Made by a program: the position numbers and the translations under genes
Notes under the pieces: generated by a model
What the model was told of the DNA's origin: nothing
The model's database searches: none
Seen by the model: only the letters and a program-made list of their open reading frames with translations
In this document: one piece after another, positions 27,379 through 37,288 of the stretch
How the letters are laid out: every line of letters starts with the position of its first letter
How positions within the stretch are numbered: position 1 is the first letter of the stretch
Origin: Hahella sp018986435
Lineage (GTDB): Bacteria; Pseudomonadota; Gammaproteobacteria; Pseudomonadales; Oleiphilaceae
Assembly (NCBI RefSeq): GCF_050749805.1
Contig: NZ_CP192738.1
Span: forward strand, 6,634,001 to 6,698,000
Direction: 5' to 3'
Length of the DNA stretch: 64,000 nt

Positions 27379-27900
27379 GCCCGATTACCTCTTAGTTCTG
27401 TGGTTAGTTTTCAGAGTTATAAGTATATAGCCTTCAGCTATTAAACCCACTACTCAATTTGTCGAGTCTTTTTGTCCAAACCTTATTAAACATACACCAG
27501 AGCAAGTGAGTCGTTCCGTTATCTTACATTCAGTTACAAACGCTGACATTTTAACCGCTGCGGCGGATGGGATTTCCTTGTAAATGCCAGGGGCTTTCTG
27601 TAGCATTCGCGCCCTCCCAAATCCTGCAGCAATTTTCCGGCCAGTTCCCGTTGTGCGCCTACGTGCGTGGCGATTGGCAGCGCGCGCGTTATCCCCAGAT
27701 GTCGCCGGGAACCGGAAAGTCGTATGCTCAGGCGCTGTGGAGCGAAAAGTATTTCGTCGCCAGGGACGGCATAGGCTTAACCGCCACCCCGGGAGCCGGT
27801 CGCAACGCCGGCCTCCCACCCTTTTTCCTGGCGTCTGCACGCTTGTCGCTCTTCCTCTGCTTTGGCATGATGCCCCACTGATATTTCACGGGAGCCCGCC
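27379..27900. other. 522-bp divergent intergenic region
   Basis: No gene is convincing between the PLP enzyme and the patatin gene. One plus-strand frame (about 27567-27881) reads with some protein-like character (for example SGQFPLCAYVRGDW and SYAQALWSEKYFVARDG) but lacks a good start and known relatives. It may be a decayed gene. The left 160 bp is A/T-rich and probably promoter sequence for the PLP enzyme. Confidence 0.3.
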
Positions 27901-28962
27901 ATGTCATCCGCCCTAACCCTGATCGCCGGCCCAAAGGCCTTGCAACACATCCGCAATCGCGGTCTGAAAGCGAATGACTTCAATCTGCTGGCGGGAGCGT
28001 CCGGGGGCCCCAAATGGTTCATCCTGTTCGGGCTGGATAAGTATCTGTCTGGTGAGTTTTTCAAAGATCGCGGTACGCCGCTGCACACCATCGGCTCCTC
28101 CGCCGGCGCCTGGCGCATGGCCTGCTTCGCCCAGAACGATCCAGTAGCGGCGATTACCCGGCTGGCGGAGCATTATTCCCAGGAGCGCTATTCCGATAAG
28201 CCCGACGTCGCGGAGATCACCGCCAAAGCCAGACTGATGGTGCAAACCACGCTGGGCGCCAATGGCGCAGCGGAAGTCGCCGCCCACCCCACTATTCGCA
28301 CGCATATCCTGGCGGACCGCTGCCGCGGCCCCGCCGCTTCGGAAAAAGTCTGGCTGCAGTTATTCGGTCTGGCGCTGGCCGCCGGGGCCAATGCGCTAAG
28401 CCGGCGAGCGCTGGGATTGTTCTTCGAGCGCGTGCTGTTCCACACTGGCGCAGAACCGGCGTTGCAGTTAAAGGATCTGCCTACCCGCACCGCTCCTCTC
28501 CATGCGCAGAATCTGGAGCAGGCCCTCATGGCGTCAGGCGCAATTCCGCTGGTGCTGTCCGGGGTTTCCGACATTACGGACGCTCCTAAAGGCGTCTACC
28601 GGGACGGCGGTATTCTGGATTACCACTTTGATCTGCCTTTTAATCAAAGCCAGGGGCTGGTCCTCTACCCGCACTTCAGTCAGCAGGTGACGCCAGGCTG
28701 GCTGGATAAAAAACTGCCTTATCGACGCGTCGACCCCCGCCATTATGACAACGTGTTGATGCTGACGCCGTCCAGGGAACTGGTGGCGAAACTCCCCTAC
28801 GGCAAAATCTCCGATCGTAATGATTTCAAGCATCTGGACGCGGACAGCCGCCTCAAATACTGGCGTACGGTGTTGCAGGAAAGCGAGCGTATGGCGGACG
28901 CCCTGCACGAAATGGTCGCCACTGGCAAAGGTCTGGACGACATTCAGCCCTTCAAACCCTGA
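27901..28962 (+). CDS. Patatin-like phospholipase
   Basis: A 353-residue cytosolic-looking protein with the patatin Ser-Asp dyad: GASGGPKW (oxyanion loop, about 32-39), nucleophile S67 in GSSAG (65-69) and catalytic D235 in YRDGGILDYH. Such enzymes hydrolyse acyl esters of lipids. There is no signal peptide. A GC-rich hairpin after the gene separates it from pycB. Confidence 0.9.
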   Translation: MSSALTLIAGPKALQHIRNRGLKANDFNLLAGASGGPKWFILFGLDKYLSGEFFKDRGTPLHTIGSSAGAWRMACFAQNDPVAAITRLAEHYSQERYSDKPDVAEITAKARLMVQTTLGANGAAEVAAHPTIRTHILADRCRGPAASEKVWLQLFGLALAAGANALSRRALGLFFERVLFHTGAEPALQLKDLPTRTAPLHAQNLEQALMASGAIPLVLSGVSDITDAPKGVYRDGGILDYHFDLPFNQSQGLVLYPHFSQQVTPGWLDKKLPYRRVDPRHYDNVLMLTPSRELVAKLPYGKISDRNDFKHLDADSRLKYWRTVLQESERMADALHEMVATGKGLDDIQPFKP

Positions 28963-29024
28963 CGAGCGAGGCTTATTGGCGAGGAAACGGGCAAGGTCAG
29001 GATAAGCTAGGCGGGGAGAAACCA

Positions 29025-29051
29025 CCGCCGCCCCCTCAGGGACAGCGGCGG
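29025..29051. terminator. GC-rich hairpin between convergent genes
   Basis: A 7-bp perfect stem (CCGCCGC / GCGGCGG) with a 13-base loop lies 62 bp after the patatin stop and 20 bp after the end of pycB. It lacks a strong U-run, so termination is plausible but not certain. Confidence 0.5.
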
Positions 29052-29071
29052 CGAATGACTGACAGGCGGGA

Positions 29072-30868
29072 TCAGGCGGTCTCGATATCCACCAGGATTT
29101 CTCCCGGCGTAACGCGGTCGCCCTTCTTGGCGAAAACGCCTTTCACCACGCCTGCGACGCCGACTTTGATCTCGGTTTCCATTTTCATGGCTTCGATAAT
29201 CAACACCGCGTCGCCAACGGCCACGGTCTGACCTTCCTTGACCAGCACATCGACAATGTTGCCGGGCATGGCGGTAGTGATATGTCCAGGTGCGGAAGCA
29301 CGCTGACGCTTGCCGCCGCCTTCAGCCGGCGTATAAGCGCCGGTGGATTCGATCATGATCTCTTCCGGCTCGCCGTCTACCGTCATATAGAAACGACGCT
29401 CGCTCTCGCTGCCGGGGCTGACGCCAGTGACATGAATGTCGTAGGTTTCGCCGTGAACGGTGATCTTAAACTCGGTCGCCACGCCCGCCGCTTTGGCGTC
29501 CGCCTTCGGCTGCAACGGCTCCGGCTTGAGGGTGCCCGCTTTGCGCCCTTGCAGGAACGGCTTGGCCACTTCCGGGAACATGGCGTAAGTCAGCATATCT
29601 TCATCCGACTCCGCCAGATCGCCCACTTCTTCTTTCAGTTTGTGCAACTCGGGCTGCAACAGGTCGGCGGGACGACAGTCGATCACGTCTTCTTTGCCGA
29701 TCGCCTGCTTCTGCAACTCCAAATTCACCGCCGCCGGAGCCTGACCGTACCAGCCCTGCAGATAGCGCTTCACTTCGTTGGTGATGGTCTCGTAGCGTTT
29801 GCCGGTGATCACGTTCAGCACCGCCTGCGTTCCCACGATCTGTGAGGTCGGCGTCACCAGCGGCGGATAACCAAGGTCTTCGCGCACCCGTGGAATTTCG
29901 GCGAATACGTCGCGAATGCGATCCAGCGCGCCCTGCTCTTTCAACTGGTTGGCCAGGTTGGACATCATACCGCCGGGCACCTGATTGATCAGCACACTGG
30001 TGTCGACGCCGTTGTACTCGCTTTCAAACTGGTGGTACTTCTTGCGCACTTCACGGAAATGCGCCGCCACTTCACCCAGAATTTTCATATCCAGACCGGT
30101 TTCGTAGCCCGCCGCTTTCAGGGTCGCCGCAATGGTTTCCGTGGGCGGATGGCTGGTGCCGCCGGCGAAGGAGGAAATACAGGTGTCGAGGTGATCCACG
30201 CCGGCTTCCACCGCCTTCAACTGGCACATGGACGCCATGCCGGAGGTGTAGTGGGAATGCAGGAAAATCGGCAGCTTCAGGGATTGCTTGAGCGCGCTGA
30301 CCAGGTCGAAAGTCACTTGCGGAGTCAGCAGACCCGCCATGTCTTTGATGGCGATACTGTCCGCGCCCATATCCGCCATACGCTTGGCCTGATCCACAAA
30401 CGCCTCGACGGTATGCACCGGGCTGGTGGTGTAGCAGATCGTGCCTTGAGCGTGCTTGCCGGTTTTCTTCACCGCCGCAATCGCGGTTTCCAGATTACGC
30501 ACGTCATTGAGGGCGTCGAAGATGCGGAATACATCGATGCCGTTGCTGGCGGCCTTTTCCACAAACGCCGTCACCACGTCATCGGAGTAGTGTCTGTAGC
30601 CCAGCAGGTTCTGGCCGCGCAGCAGCATCTGCAGACGCGTGTTGGGAATGGCTTTACGCAGTTGACGCAGTCTCTCCCAGGGGTCTTCCTTCAGGAAGCG
30701 CACGCAGGCGTCGAACGTGGCGCCGCCCCATACTTCCAGAGACCAGTAACCGGCTTTGTCGAGTTTTTCCGCCACCGGCAGCATATCTTCCGTGCGCATG
30801 CGGGTGGCGATCAGCGACTGGTGGCCGTCGCGCAGGATGACGTCAGTGATGTTTATTTTCTTACTCAT
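29072..30868 (-). CDS. pycB: Pyruvate carboxylase subunit B (carboxyltransferase plus biotin carrier)
   Basis: A 598-residue protein with an HMGL-like carboxyltransferase TIM barrel (ITDVILRDGHQSL, RGQNLLGYRHY, IKDMAGLLTP, HSHYTSGMA), the PYC/OADA domain and a C-terminal biotinyl domain with the biotin lysine K562 in EAMKMETEI. It shares its fold with oxaloacetate decarboxylase alpha subunits. The adjacent biotin carboxylase gene, 15 bp upstream in the same operon, and the absence of oadB/oadG point to two-subunit pyruvate carboxylase, converting pyruvate to oxaloacetate. Confidence 0.9.
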   Translation of the reverse strand: MSKKINITDVILRDGHQSLIATRMRTEDMLPVAEKLDKAGYWSLEVWGGATFDACVRFLKEDPWERLRQLRKAIPNTRLQMLLRGQNLLGYRHYSDDVVTAFVEKAASNGIDVFRIFDALNDVRNLETAIAAVKKTGKHAQGTICYTTSPVHTVEAFVDQAKRMADMGADSIAIKDMAGLLTPQVTFDLVSALKQSLKLPIFLHSHYTSGMASMCQLKAVEAGVDHLDTCISSFAGGTSHPPTETIAATLKAAGYETGLDMKILGEVAAHFREVRKKYHQFESEYNGVDTSVLINQVPGGMMSNLANQLKEQGALDRIRDVFAEIPRVREDLGYPPLVTPTSQIVGTQAVLNVITGKRYETITNEVKRYLQGWYGQAPAAVNLELQKQAIGKEDVIDCRPADLLQPELHKLKEEVGDLAESDEDMLTYAMFPEVAKPFLQGRKAGTLKPEPLQPKADAKAAGVATEFKITVHGETYDIHVTGVSPGSESERRFYMTVDGEPEEIMIESTGAYTPAEGGGKRQRASAPGHITTAMPGNIVDVLVKEGQTVAVGDAVLIIEAMKMETEIKVGVAGVVKGVFAKKGDRVTPGEILVDIETA

Positions 30869-30883
30869 ACTTAATTCGCTCCC

Positions 30884-32356
30884 TTACATGCCCGCCTGCG
30901 CGGCGACCGCCGCTGCGAGCGCGGCGGCCAGCGATTCCGGCCGACGTTTGATGGAATAGTTGATCAGTTCAGGATGGGCTTCGACGAAACCGGTATTAAA
31001 GTCTCCCGCGCGGAACTCAGGATGCCGGAGAATCTCGCGATAGTAGGGAATCGTCGTGCGAATCCCGTAAATCTGCATGTCCTCCAGCGCCCGCTCGGCG
31101 CGCTCCAGCATATCCTCCCAGGTCAGATTCCAGACGATGAGCTTGGCGCACATGGAATCGTAATAAGGAGGAATGGTGTAACCGGTATAAATCGCCGCAT
31201 CGGTCCGTACGCCCGGGCCGCCGGGAGAGTAGTAGCGGCTGATGCGTCCGAAGCTGGGCAGAAAACCGTTTTTCGGGTCTTCCGCGTTGATGCGGAACTG
31301 GGCGGCGAAACCGCGATAGCTGATGTCCGCCTGCAGGAACGGCAGGGGCTCTCCAGCGGCGATGCGGATCTGGGTTTTGACGATGTCGATGCCGGTGATC
31401 TGCTCGGTGATAGTGTGCTCCACCTGCACCCGGGTGTTCATCTCCATGAAGTAGAAGCTGCCGTCATGATCGAGCAGGAACTCCACCGTCCCCGCATTTT
31501 CGTAACCCACTTCCCTGGCGACTTTCACCGCCAGTTCGCCCACATAGTGGCGCTGTTCGTTGGAGAGCTGCGGCGAGGGCGCCAGTTCGATCAGTTTCTG
31601 ATTACGGCGCTGGATGGAGCAATCCCGCTCGTACAGATGCACGACGCCGCCATGGGCGTCCGCCAACACCTGCACCTCAATATGGCGCGGGTCGACGATG
31701 CACTTTTCCAGGAACACTTCCGCACGGCCAAACGCCTTAGTGGCTTCTGAAATAACCCGTTGGTAGTTGCTGCGCAGGTCTTTCTCGTCGTTACAGCGGC
31801 GAATGCCGCGTCCGCCGCCGCCGGAGGTGGCTTTCAGCATGACCGGGTAGCCTAAGCCCGCGGCGACTTCCACCGCGTGCTCCAGATCTCTCAGATTGCC
31901 TTCGCTGCCGGGAGTCACAGGCACGCTGGCGCGCTTGGCGCTGTTGCGAGCCTCGGTTTTATCGCCCATTTGTCGAATGACGTCGGCGCTCGGACCGATA
32001 AATTTCACCCCCCGCTGGGCGCAGATTTCCGCCAGCTCAGCGTTTTCGGAGAGAAATCCATAGCCCGGATGCAGCGCGTCACAGCCTGTCTCCACCGCCA
32101 GATTCACGATCTGATGCGGGTTGAGATAGCCCTGCAACGGATCGGACCCCAAGCAATGAGACTCGTCCGCTTTCTTCACGTGCAAGGCGTAGCGGTCGGC
32201 TTCCGAATAAATCGCAACAGACCGAATGCCCAGTTCGCGACAGGCGCGGGCGACCCGCACCGCGATCTCGCCGCGGTTGGCTATCAATACTTTTTTGATC
32301 GACAGCTTGGGTCTCGATGATGATTGTGGTTGTGATGATGTAGAAGTTACAGGCAC
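30884..32356 (-). CDS. pycA: Pyruvate carboxylase subunit A (biotin carboxylase)
   Basis: A 490-residue ATP-grasp protein with the biotin carboxylase order of motifs: KVLIANRGEIAVRVARACRE near the N-terminus, LHPGYGFLSENAE, the glycine-rich ATP loop KATSGGGGRGIR, and MEMNTRVQVEHT. It carboxylates the biotin on PycB using ATP and bicarbonate. The first 20 residues (Ser/Gln-rich) are an extra tail before the core begins. A closely related protein, AccC, serves acetyl-CoA carboxylase, but the direct linkage to pycB favours this role. Confidence 0.9.
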   Translation of the reverse strand: MPVTSTSSQPQSSSRPKLSIKKVLIANRGEIAVRVARACRELGIRSVAIYSEADRYALHVKKADESHCLGSDPLQGYLNPHQIVNLAVETGCDALHPGYGFLSENAELAEICAQRGVKFIGPSADVIRQMGDKTEARNSAKRASVPVTPGSEGNLRDLEHAVEVAAGLGYPVMLKATSGGGGRGIRRCNDEKDLRSNYQRVISEATKAFGRAEVFLEKCIVDPRHIEVQVLADAHGGVVHLYERDCSIQRRNQKLIELAPSPQLSNEQRHYVGELAVKVAREVGYENAGTVEFLLDHDGSFYFMEMNTRVQVEHTITEQITGIDIVKTQIRIAAGEPLPFLQADISYRGFAAQFRINAEDPKNGFLPSFGRISRYYSPGGPGVRTDAAIYTGYTIPPYYDSMCAKLIVWNLTWEDMLERAERALEDMQIYGIRTTIPYYREILRHPEFRAGDFNTGFVEAHPELINYSIKRRPESLAAALAAAVAAQAGM

Positions 32357-32501
32357 TGGAATTATCCCTCTTCTTTTCTTTAGTGACTAAATGAGAGTCA
32401 TTTAGCCGCCGATAAGTCTAGCGGGAAATACGTATGTCTGTGAAGAAAAGTAACGCCATAGTGTCGATAAAGTTTATTAATCGCCTCTCTGAGCGGCCTG
32501 A

Positions 32502-33383
32502 TCAGGCCGCTTCCTGCGCCTTTCGCGGCGACTTAGAGGGCATTTTTACGCCGTTTTCAATCACTGTACTGGAGTCCTCTTCCACAGCGGGCGCTGTTTT
32601 ATTCCCGCGCCGCTCATGCAGGAAACGCAGCACTTCGGCCCTTAAGTGGTTATAGCGGCTGTCATCCGCCAGCGCCAGTCGATCACGCGGACGCGGCAGG
32701 TCCACGGACAGCACTTCGCCAATGGTCGCCGCCGGCCCGTTGGTCATCATGACGATGCGGTCCGACAGCAGCACCGCTTCATCCACGTCGTGCGTGATCA
32801 TGACGACCGTGTTGTTAAGCGCATTCTGGATTTCCATCAAGGAGTCCTGCAAATGCGCCCGGGTTAACGCATCCAGGGCGCCGAAAGGCTCATCCATCAG
32901 CAGCACCGAGGGCTCCATCGCCAGAGCGCGGGCGATACCGACCCGCTGCTTCATGCCGCCGGAAATTTCCGACGGCTTCCTGTGCATGGCGTGATCCATA
33001 TGCGCCAGACGCAGGTTGTGCTCAATCCATTCTTTCATTTCCCGCTTATTCTTCTTGCCGCGGAACACCTGACGCACCGCCAGCTCTACATTTTCATAGG
33101 CGGTCAGCCAGGGCAGCAGGGAATGGTTCTGAAACACCACCGCCCGCTCCGGCCCCGGCTCGTTTACTTCCTTGCCGTCCAGCACGATGCCGCCTTCCGT
33201 GGCCTGCAACAGCCCTGCGATGATATTGAGCACCGTGGACTTACCGCACCCAGAGTGCCCGATCAGGGAGACAAACTCCCCTTTCGCAATGCGCAGATTG
33301 ACCCGATCCAGGGCTTTGAATTTCCCTTTTGGCGTATCGAATTCTATGCTGACATGGTCGATCAACAAATGTTCAGCGGACAT
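32502..33383 (-). CDS. nrtD: Nitrate-type ABC transporter ATP-binding protein
   Basis: The start chosen is ATG 33383, preceded by AGAGGAGT; the longer frame upstream would overlap the permease gene. The product is 293 residues with Walker A GHSGCGKST, Q-loop, signature SGGMKQRVGIARA, Walker B LLMDEPFGALD and the switch His in MITHDVDEA. It belongs to the NrtD/CmpD/SsuB/TauB group that powers import of small anions. It ends the nrtA-nrtB-nrtD operon. The C-terminal tail (about 30 residues) is charged and unconserved in look. Confidence 0.88.
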   Translation of the reverse strand: MSAEHLLIDHVSIEFDTPKGKFKALDRVNLRIAKGEFVSLIGHSGCGKSTVLNIIAGLLQATEGGIVLDGKEVNEPGPERAVVFQNHSLLPWLTAYENVELAVRQVFRGKKNKREMKEWIEHNLRLAHMDHAMHRKPSEISGGMKQRVGIARALAMEPSVLLMDEPFGALDALTRAHLQDSLMEIQNALNNTVVMITHDVDEAVLLSDRIVMMTNGPAATIGEVLSVDLPRPRDRLALADDSRYNHLRAEVLRFLHERRGNKTAPAVEEDSSTVIENGVKMPSKSPRKAQEAA

Positions 33384-33423
33384 AGGCGACTCCTCTTGGT
33401 TAAAGCTCACAGGTTCAATTTGT

Positions 33424-34440
33424 TCAGCGTATGTCCGCTGTTTTATCCCAGGCGATGCGCCGCTGGATGGCCAACATGCCGCGATCCAGCGCAAAGCCGA
33501 TGATCCCGATGGTGAATACCGCCACCATGATGCGCCCCAGGGAATTGGAGCTGCCGTTCTGAAACTCGTCCCACACGAATTTGCCGAGCCCCGGATTCTG
33601 CGCCAGCATTTCGGCGGCGATCAGCACCATCCAGCCCACCCCCAGTGACAAGCGCATGCCGGTGAAGATCATCGGCACGGCGAACGGAAGCACCACTTTG
33701 CGCACCTTGGTCATCCAGGACAGGCGCAGCACCAGACTGACGTTGTTCAGGTCCTTATCCAGTCCGGACACGCCCACGATAGTGTTGACCAGGGTCGGCC
33801 ACATGCAGCACAAGGTGACAGTAATGGCGGAGTTGACGAAGGATTTCTCCAGCAGTGGATCGTCGGTGACATAGACTGCGCTCACCACCATGGTCACCAA
33901 CGGCAGCCAGGCCAGCGGCGACACGGGTTTGAAGATCTGAATCAGGGGGTTGACCGCCGCGTACATGGTTTTGCTAAGCCCGCATACGACGCCCACTGGC
34001 ACGGCGATCAGCACCGCCAGACTGAAGCCGACGAAGACGGTATAGAGGCTGGTGACGATCTGGTCCAAGTAGGTCGGACGTCCGTTATAGGAGCGCCACT
34101 TCACGTCCGCCGCGGGGTCTTGCGCCAGCTTTTTCGCGTTGCGTTCTTCCTGTCGTTGATAGAACGCCTCCGCCTTTTTCCGCTCTTGTCGGTGCTCCAG
34201 CCAGAGCCCTTGCGCCTGCTCCCAGACTTGCGCCGGCCCCGGCACCGCGCCCAGAGAGGTCTGAATGCGCGACGCCGCCGCATCCCAGACGCCGAGAAAC
34301 AGCAGAAAAGCCAGTAACGGCACGCCAACGCCCCGCACAATGGCGGAGACCTGCTCACGGGGATTTTCCCCTTTCAGCAGACGCACCCAGGGCGCCAGCC
34401 AGGCGGCGCTTTCCAGTCGTTGAGAAATTTGAGCCATCAT
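33424..34440 (-). CDS. nrtB: Nitrate-type ABC transporter permease
   Basis: A 338-residue inner-membrane protein with the BPD_transp_1 fold. Helices include LLAFLLFLGVW, a TVFVGFSLAVLIAVPVGV segment and the coupling-helix region around TLVNTIVGVSGLDKDL. A soluble helical insertion of about 60 residues (charged, about 75-135) between the first and second membrane segments is typical of NrtB-like permeases. It lies 48 bp after the binding protein and 40 bp before the ATPase. Confidence 0.88.
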   Translation of the reverse strand: MMAQISQRLESAAWLAPWVRLLKGENPREQVSAIVRGVGVPLLAFLLFLGVWDAAASRIQTSLGAVPGPAQVWEQAQGLWLEHRQERKKAEAFYQRQEERNAKKLAQDPAADVKWRSYNGRPTYLDQIVTSLYTVFVGFSLAVLIAVPVGVVCGLSKTMYAAVNPLIQIFKPVSPLAWLPLVTMVVSAVYVTDDPLLEKSFVNSAITVTLCCMWPTLVNTIVGVSGLDKDLNNVSLVLRLSWMTKVRKVVLPFAVPMIFTGMRLSLGVGWMVLIAAEMLAQNPGLGKFVWDEFQNGSSNSLGRIMVAVFTIGIIGFALDRGMLAIQRRIAWDKTADIR

Positions 34441-34488
34441 TTTCCGTCCTCACGCCAAGAAGCGTCGGGCGCGCCCGACGCAGGGCCG

Positions 34489-35850
34489 TTATTCCACCGT
34501 CTCGTCGCCTTTCAAGCCAATGCTGAAACTGGCGAGATAGGCGTTGGGCTGGCGTCCGTCATAGGCGACGCCGTCAATGAATTCCGCTTGCGGCGGCCGG
34601 AAGCCGTCTTCACTGGCGAAATCAGGGAAGTCGGATTTCGCCATCTTGCCTTCCGCGATCAATGCTTCCGCGGCTTTGCGGTATATATCCGGGCGATAGA
34701 CCTGCTTCGCGGTTTCCATATACCAGCTGTCAGGCTTGGCGTCGGGAATCTGCCCCCAACGGCGCATCTGGGTGAGATACCATATGGCGTCGGAGTAGTA
34801 GGGATAGGTCGCGTTGTAGCGGAAGAACACGTTGAAGTCCGGCAGAGCGCGCTTATCGCCCTTCTCGTACTCAAACGCGCCGGTCATGGAGTTGGCGATC
34901 ACCTCGTAATCCGCACCAACATAATTGGATTGGGACAGGATTTTCACCGCCTCGGGGCGATTGGCGTTGTTGTTTTCATCCAGCCATTTGGCGGCGCGGA
35001 TCATCGCTTTCACCACGGCGATATGCGTGTTGGGATATTTATCCGCCCAGGCTTTGGAAACGCCAAACACTTTCTCAGGATTATTTTTCCACAGCTCGTA
35101 ATCGGTGATGACCGGCACGCCGATGCCTTTGAAGACCGCCTGCTGGTTCCAGGGTTCGCCCACGCAATAGCCAAAGATCGTGCCCGCCTCCAACGTGGAC
35201 GGCATCTGCGGCGGCGGCGTCACCGACAACAGGGCGTCGGCTTTGATCTGTCCGGTGATGTCTCCTCTGTGGGGCGCGTAATACCCCGGATGAATCCCGC
35301 CCGCCGCCAGCCAGTAGCGCAGTTCATAGTTATGCGTGGAGACGGGAAACACCATGCCCATCTTGAAAGGCTTGCCCTCGTTCCGATACTTCTCCAGAAC
35401 CGGCTTGAGGTAATCCGCCTTGATAGGATGCACGGGTTTGCCGTTCTCCATCGGGATATGCTTTTTCATCTCCCGCCAGACGTCGTTGGACACGGTGATG
35501 CCGTTGCCGTTCAAGTCCATGCTGAAGGCGGTGATAATATGCGCCTGAGTGCCGAAGCCGATGGTGGCGCCCAGCGGTTGCCCCGCCAGCATGTGCGCGC
35601 CGTCCAACTCACCAGTGATCACCCGGTCCAGCAACACTTTCCAGTTGGCTTGCGCCTCCAGTTCGACATACAAACCTTCGTCTTCAAAAAATCCCTTTTC
35701 CCGCGCAATCGCCAATGGCGCCATATCCGTCAACTTGATGAAACCGAACTTCAGATCTTCCTTCTCCGGTTCCGCTGCAAACGCGCCGCTTACACAGCAG
35801 GACAGGACAATACCCTTCACCAGATTCTTTAGCGTTATCGTGACTTTCAT
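34489..35850 (-). CDS. nrtA: Nitrate/anion-binding protein, NrtA/CmpA type
   Basis: A 453-residue periplasmic protein with a Sec signal (cleaved after AFA, about residue 25) and no lipobox. NrtA-family words include FGFIKLTDMAPLAIA, NWKVLLDRVITGELDGAHML, the QPLGATIGF loop, YCVGEPWNQ and YVGADYEV. It captures nitrate or a similar anion (bicarbonate in CmpA) and feeds the NrtB/NrtD importer. No nitrate or nitrite reductase gene is in the window, so the anion cannot be fixed by context. Confidence 0.85.
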   Translation of the reverse strand: MKVTITLKNLVKGIVLSCCVSGAFAAEPEKEDLKFGFIKLTDMAPLAIAREKGFFEDEGLYVELEAQANWKVLLDRVITGELDGAHMLAGQPLGATIGFGTQAHIITAFSMDLNGNGITVSNDVWREMKKHIPMENGKPVHPIKADYLKPVLEKYRNEGKPFKMGMVFPVSTHNYELRYWLAAGGIHPGYYAPHRGDITGQIKADALLSVTPPPQMPSTLEAGTIFGYCVGEPWNQQAVFKGIGVPVITDYELWKNNPEKVFGVSKAWADKYPNTHIAVVKAMIRAAKWLDENNNANRPEAVKILSQSNYVGADYEVIANSMTGAFEYEKGDKRALPDFNVFFRYNATYPYYSDAIWYLTQMRRWGQIPDAKPDSWYMETAKQVYRPDIYRKAAEALIAEGKMAKSDFPDFASEDGFRPPQAEFIDGVAYDGRQPNAYLASFSIGLKGDETVE

Positions 35851-36148
35851 GGTCCGCTCCGAGGTTAAGAACTGACCACATCAATCCAACATTCATACCA
35901 TTGGCGGATTTTTATCTTTTAAATCATTTAGTTGATATTCAATCACTTTAACGGCGCACTTTTTTGGCGCTGGCGAAAATCGTATAACGCACCAAGTTAT
36001 CCCAACACCATGCACTATGCCCGCGGTATATCGCACCATTTGAGTGAGCAATGACCACTCCGCTCGCCTCCACTGCTTTGGCTTTTCCTCAGAGGTAGGC
36101 GATACTTTGTCATATTCCTGTCTTGAATTGCTGAACGGCAAAAACTGC

Positions 36149-37288
36149 ATGTATTGCAAGTATCGAGTGGCATCTGTGGTCAGAGGCGCGTCGTTATGGG
36201 TCGCTCTGCTGTTTTATTGCTGCGCAGCAAACGCTGCGCAATATCGCTTCGCCCTGTTGATTCCCAATGACACCCCGTTTTGGAGCCGGGTGGCGCTGTT
36301 CGCGCAAAGCGCCGCGGAAGATCTGAATGTGGAACTGCACGTGCTGGACGGCGACGCCGACCGCCATCTGATGCTGCGGCAGTTCGAGCGTCTGCTGAAA
36401 GAGCGGCGTAAGTTCGACGCCATCATTTTTCCGAACTTTCTGCAGACGGCGGAAACCTTCATCCCCCTCTGTGAAAGCTCGCCGGTGATTTGTGTGCTCT
36501 ATAACAGCGGCCTAGAAGGAGAAGCCGCAGAAAGGTTGGGGAGTCCCAAGCAGCGCTTCGAACACTGGATCGCCCAGCTGCTGCCGGACGATATCGGCTC
36601 CGCCACCGCCGTCACTGTCGCATTGATTCGCGATGTCAGAGCCAGCGCTCCCGGACGCCGGGTCAATATGATCGCCGTCAACGGATTCGCCGCCGATGGC
36701 CCGGCCATCGCCCGGGAGAAAGGATTGCGCACGGCGGTAGGCTTATTCGACGACGTCACGCTTAATCAGGTGGTGTATACCGACTGGAGCGCCGAGGACG
36801 CAGAAAGCCGCACCATGGGCCTGTTGGAGCGCTTTCCTGACACCAACGCTATTTGGTCCGCCAACTATCGCACAACCGTAGGCGTCCTGGCCGCATTGGA
36901 GAAATACCAGCGCACGCCAGGGCGGGATGTCTGGGTCAATTCCTATGACATCAACCCCACCTCTCTGCGCCAGGTAAGCGAAGGCGCGCTTACGATCACC
37001 GCCGGCGGCCATTATGTCGAAGGCGCCTGGGCGGTCATTCTGGCCTTCGACCACTTACAGGGTAAGCGTCGCCCGGTGGCCACCAGCGTATTTCACACCC
37101 CACTGCTGCTGGCCAATCACCGTAATGCCGGCAAGATCATCGCCGTGCTGAAGCGTCTGGAGGACTATCCACAGACGTTACGCAAAGTCGACTTCTCCCG
37201 CTATTCCCTGACCTTGAATCCAGCTATCTCCGCCTACAACTTTTCCCTTGAATCCGTCATTGAACAAATGGCGCTGACAAGCAATTAG
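36149..37288 (+). CDS. Solitary periplasmic sugar-type binding protein
   Basis: The start at ATG 36149 gives 379 residues beginning with a signal (GASLWVALLFYCCAANA). The mature part has the Peripla_BP_4 (RbsB/LuxP-like) fold: YRFALLIPNDTPFWSRVALFAQ, FDAIIFPNFLQTA, AIWSANYRTTVGVLAAL and NSYDINPTSLRQV. It has no permease or ATPase neighbour. Proteins of this kind can act as ligand sensors for membrane receptors (as LuxP does), so signalling is possible. The gene overlaps by 4 bp the end of a convergent hypothetical gene. The ligand is unknown. Confidence 0.75.
   Translation: MYCKYRVASVVRGASLWVALLFYCCAANAAQYRFALLIPNDTPFWSRVALFAQSAAEDLNVELHVLDGDADRHLMLRQFERLLKERRKFDAIIFPNFLQTAETFIPLCESSPVICVLYNSGLEGEAAERLGSPKQRFEHWIAQLLPDDIGSATAVTVALIRDVRASAPGRRVNMIAVNGFAADGPAIAREKGLRTAVGLFDDVTLNQVVYTDWSAEDAESRTMGLLERFPDTNAIWSANYRTTVGVLAALEKYQRTPGRDVWVNSYDINPTSLRQVSEGALTITAGGHYVEGAWAVILAFDHLQGKRRPVATSVFHTPLLLANHRNAGKIIAVLKRLEDYPQTLRKVDFSRYSLTLNPAISAYNFSLESVIEQMALTSN

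Noticed and set aside
34420..35832. 470-codon plus-strand frame
   Set aside because: It is antisense to nrtA, whose signal peptide and family motifs are clear.
35870..35920. Sigma-54-like promoter before nrtA (TGGTATGAATGTTGGA on the minus strand)
   Set aside because: The -12 element has GG instead of GC and no NtrC-type sites were seen, so the match is too weak to list.
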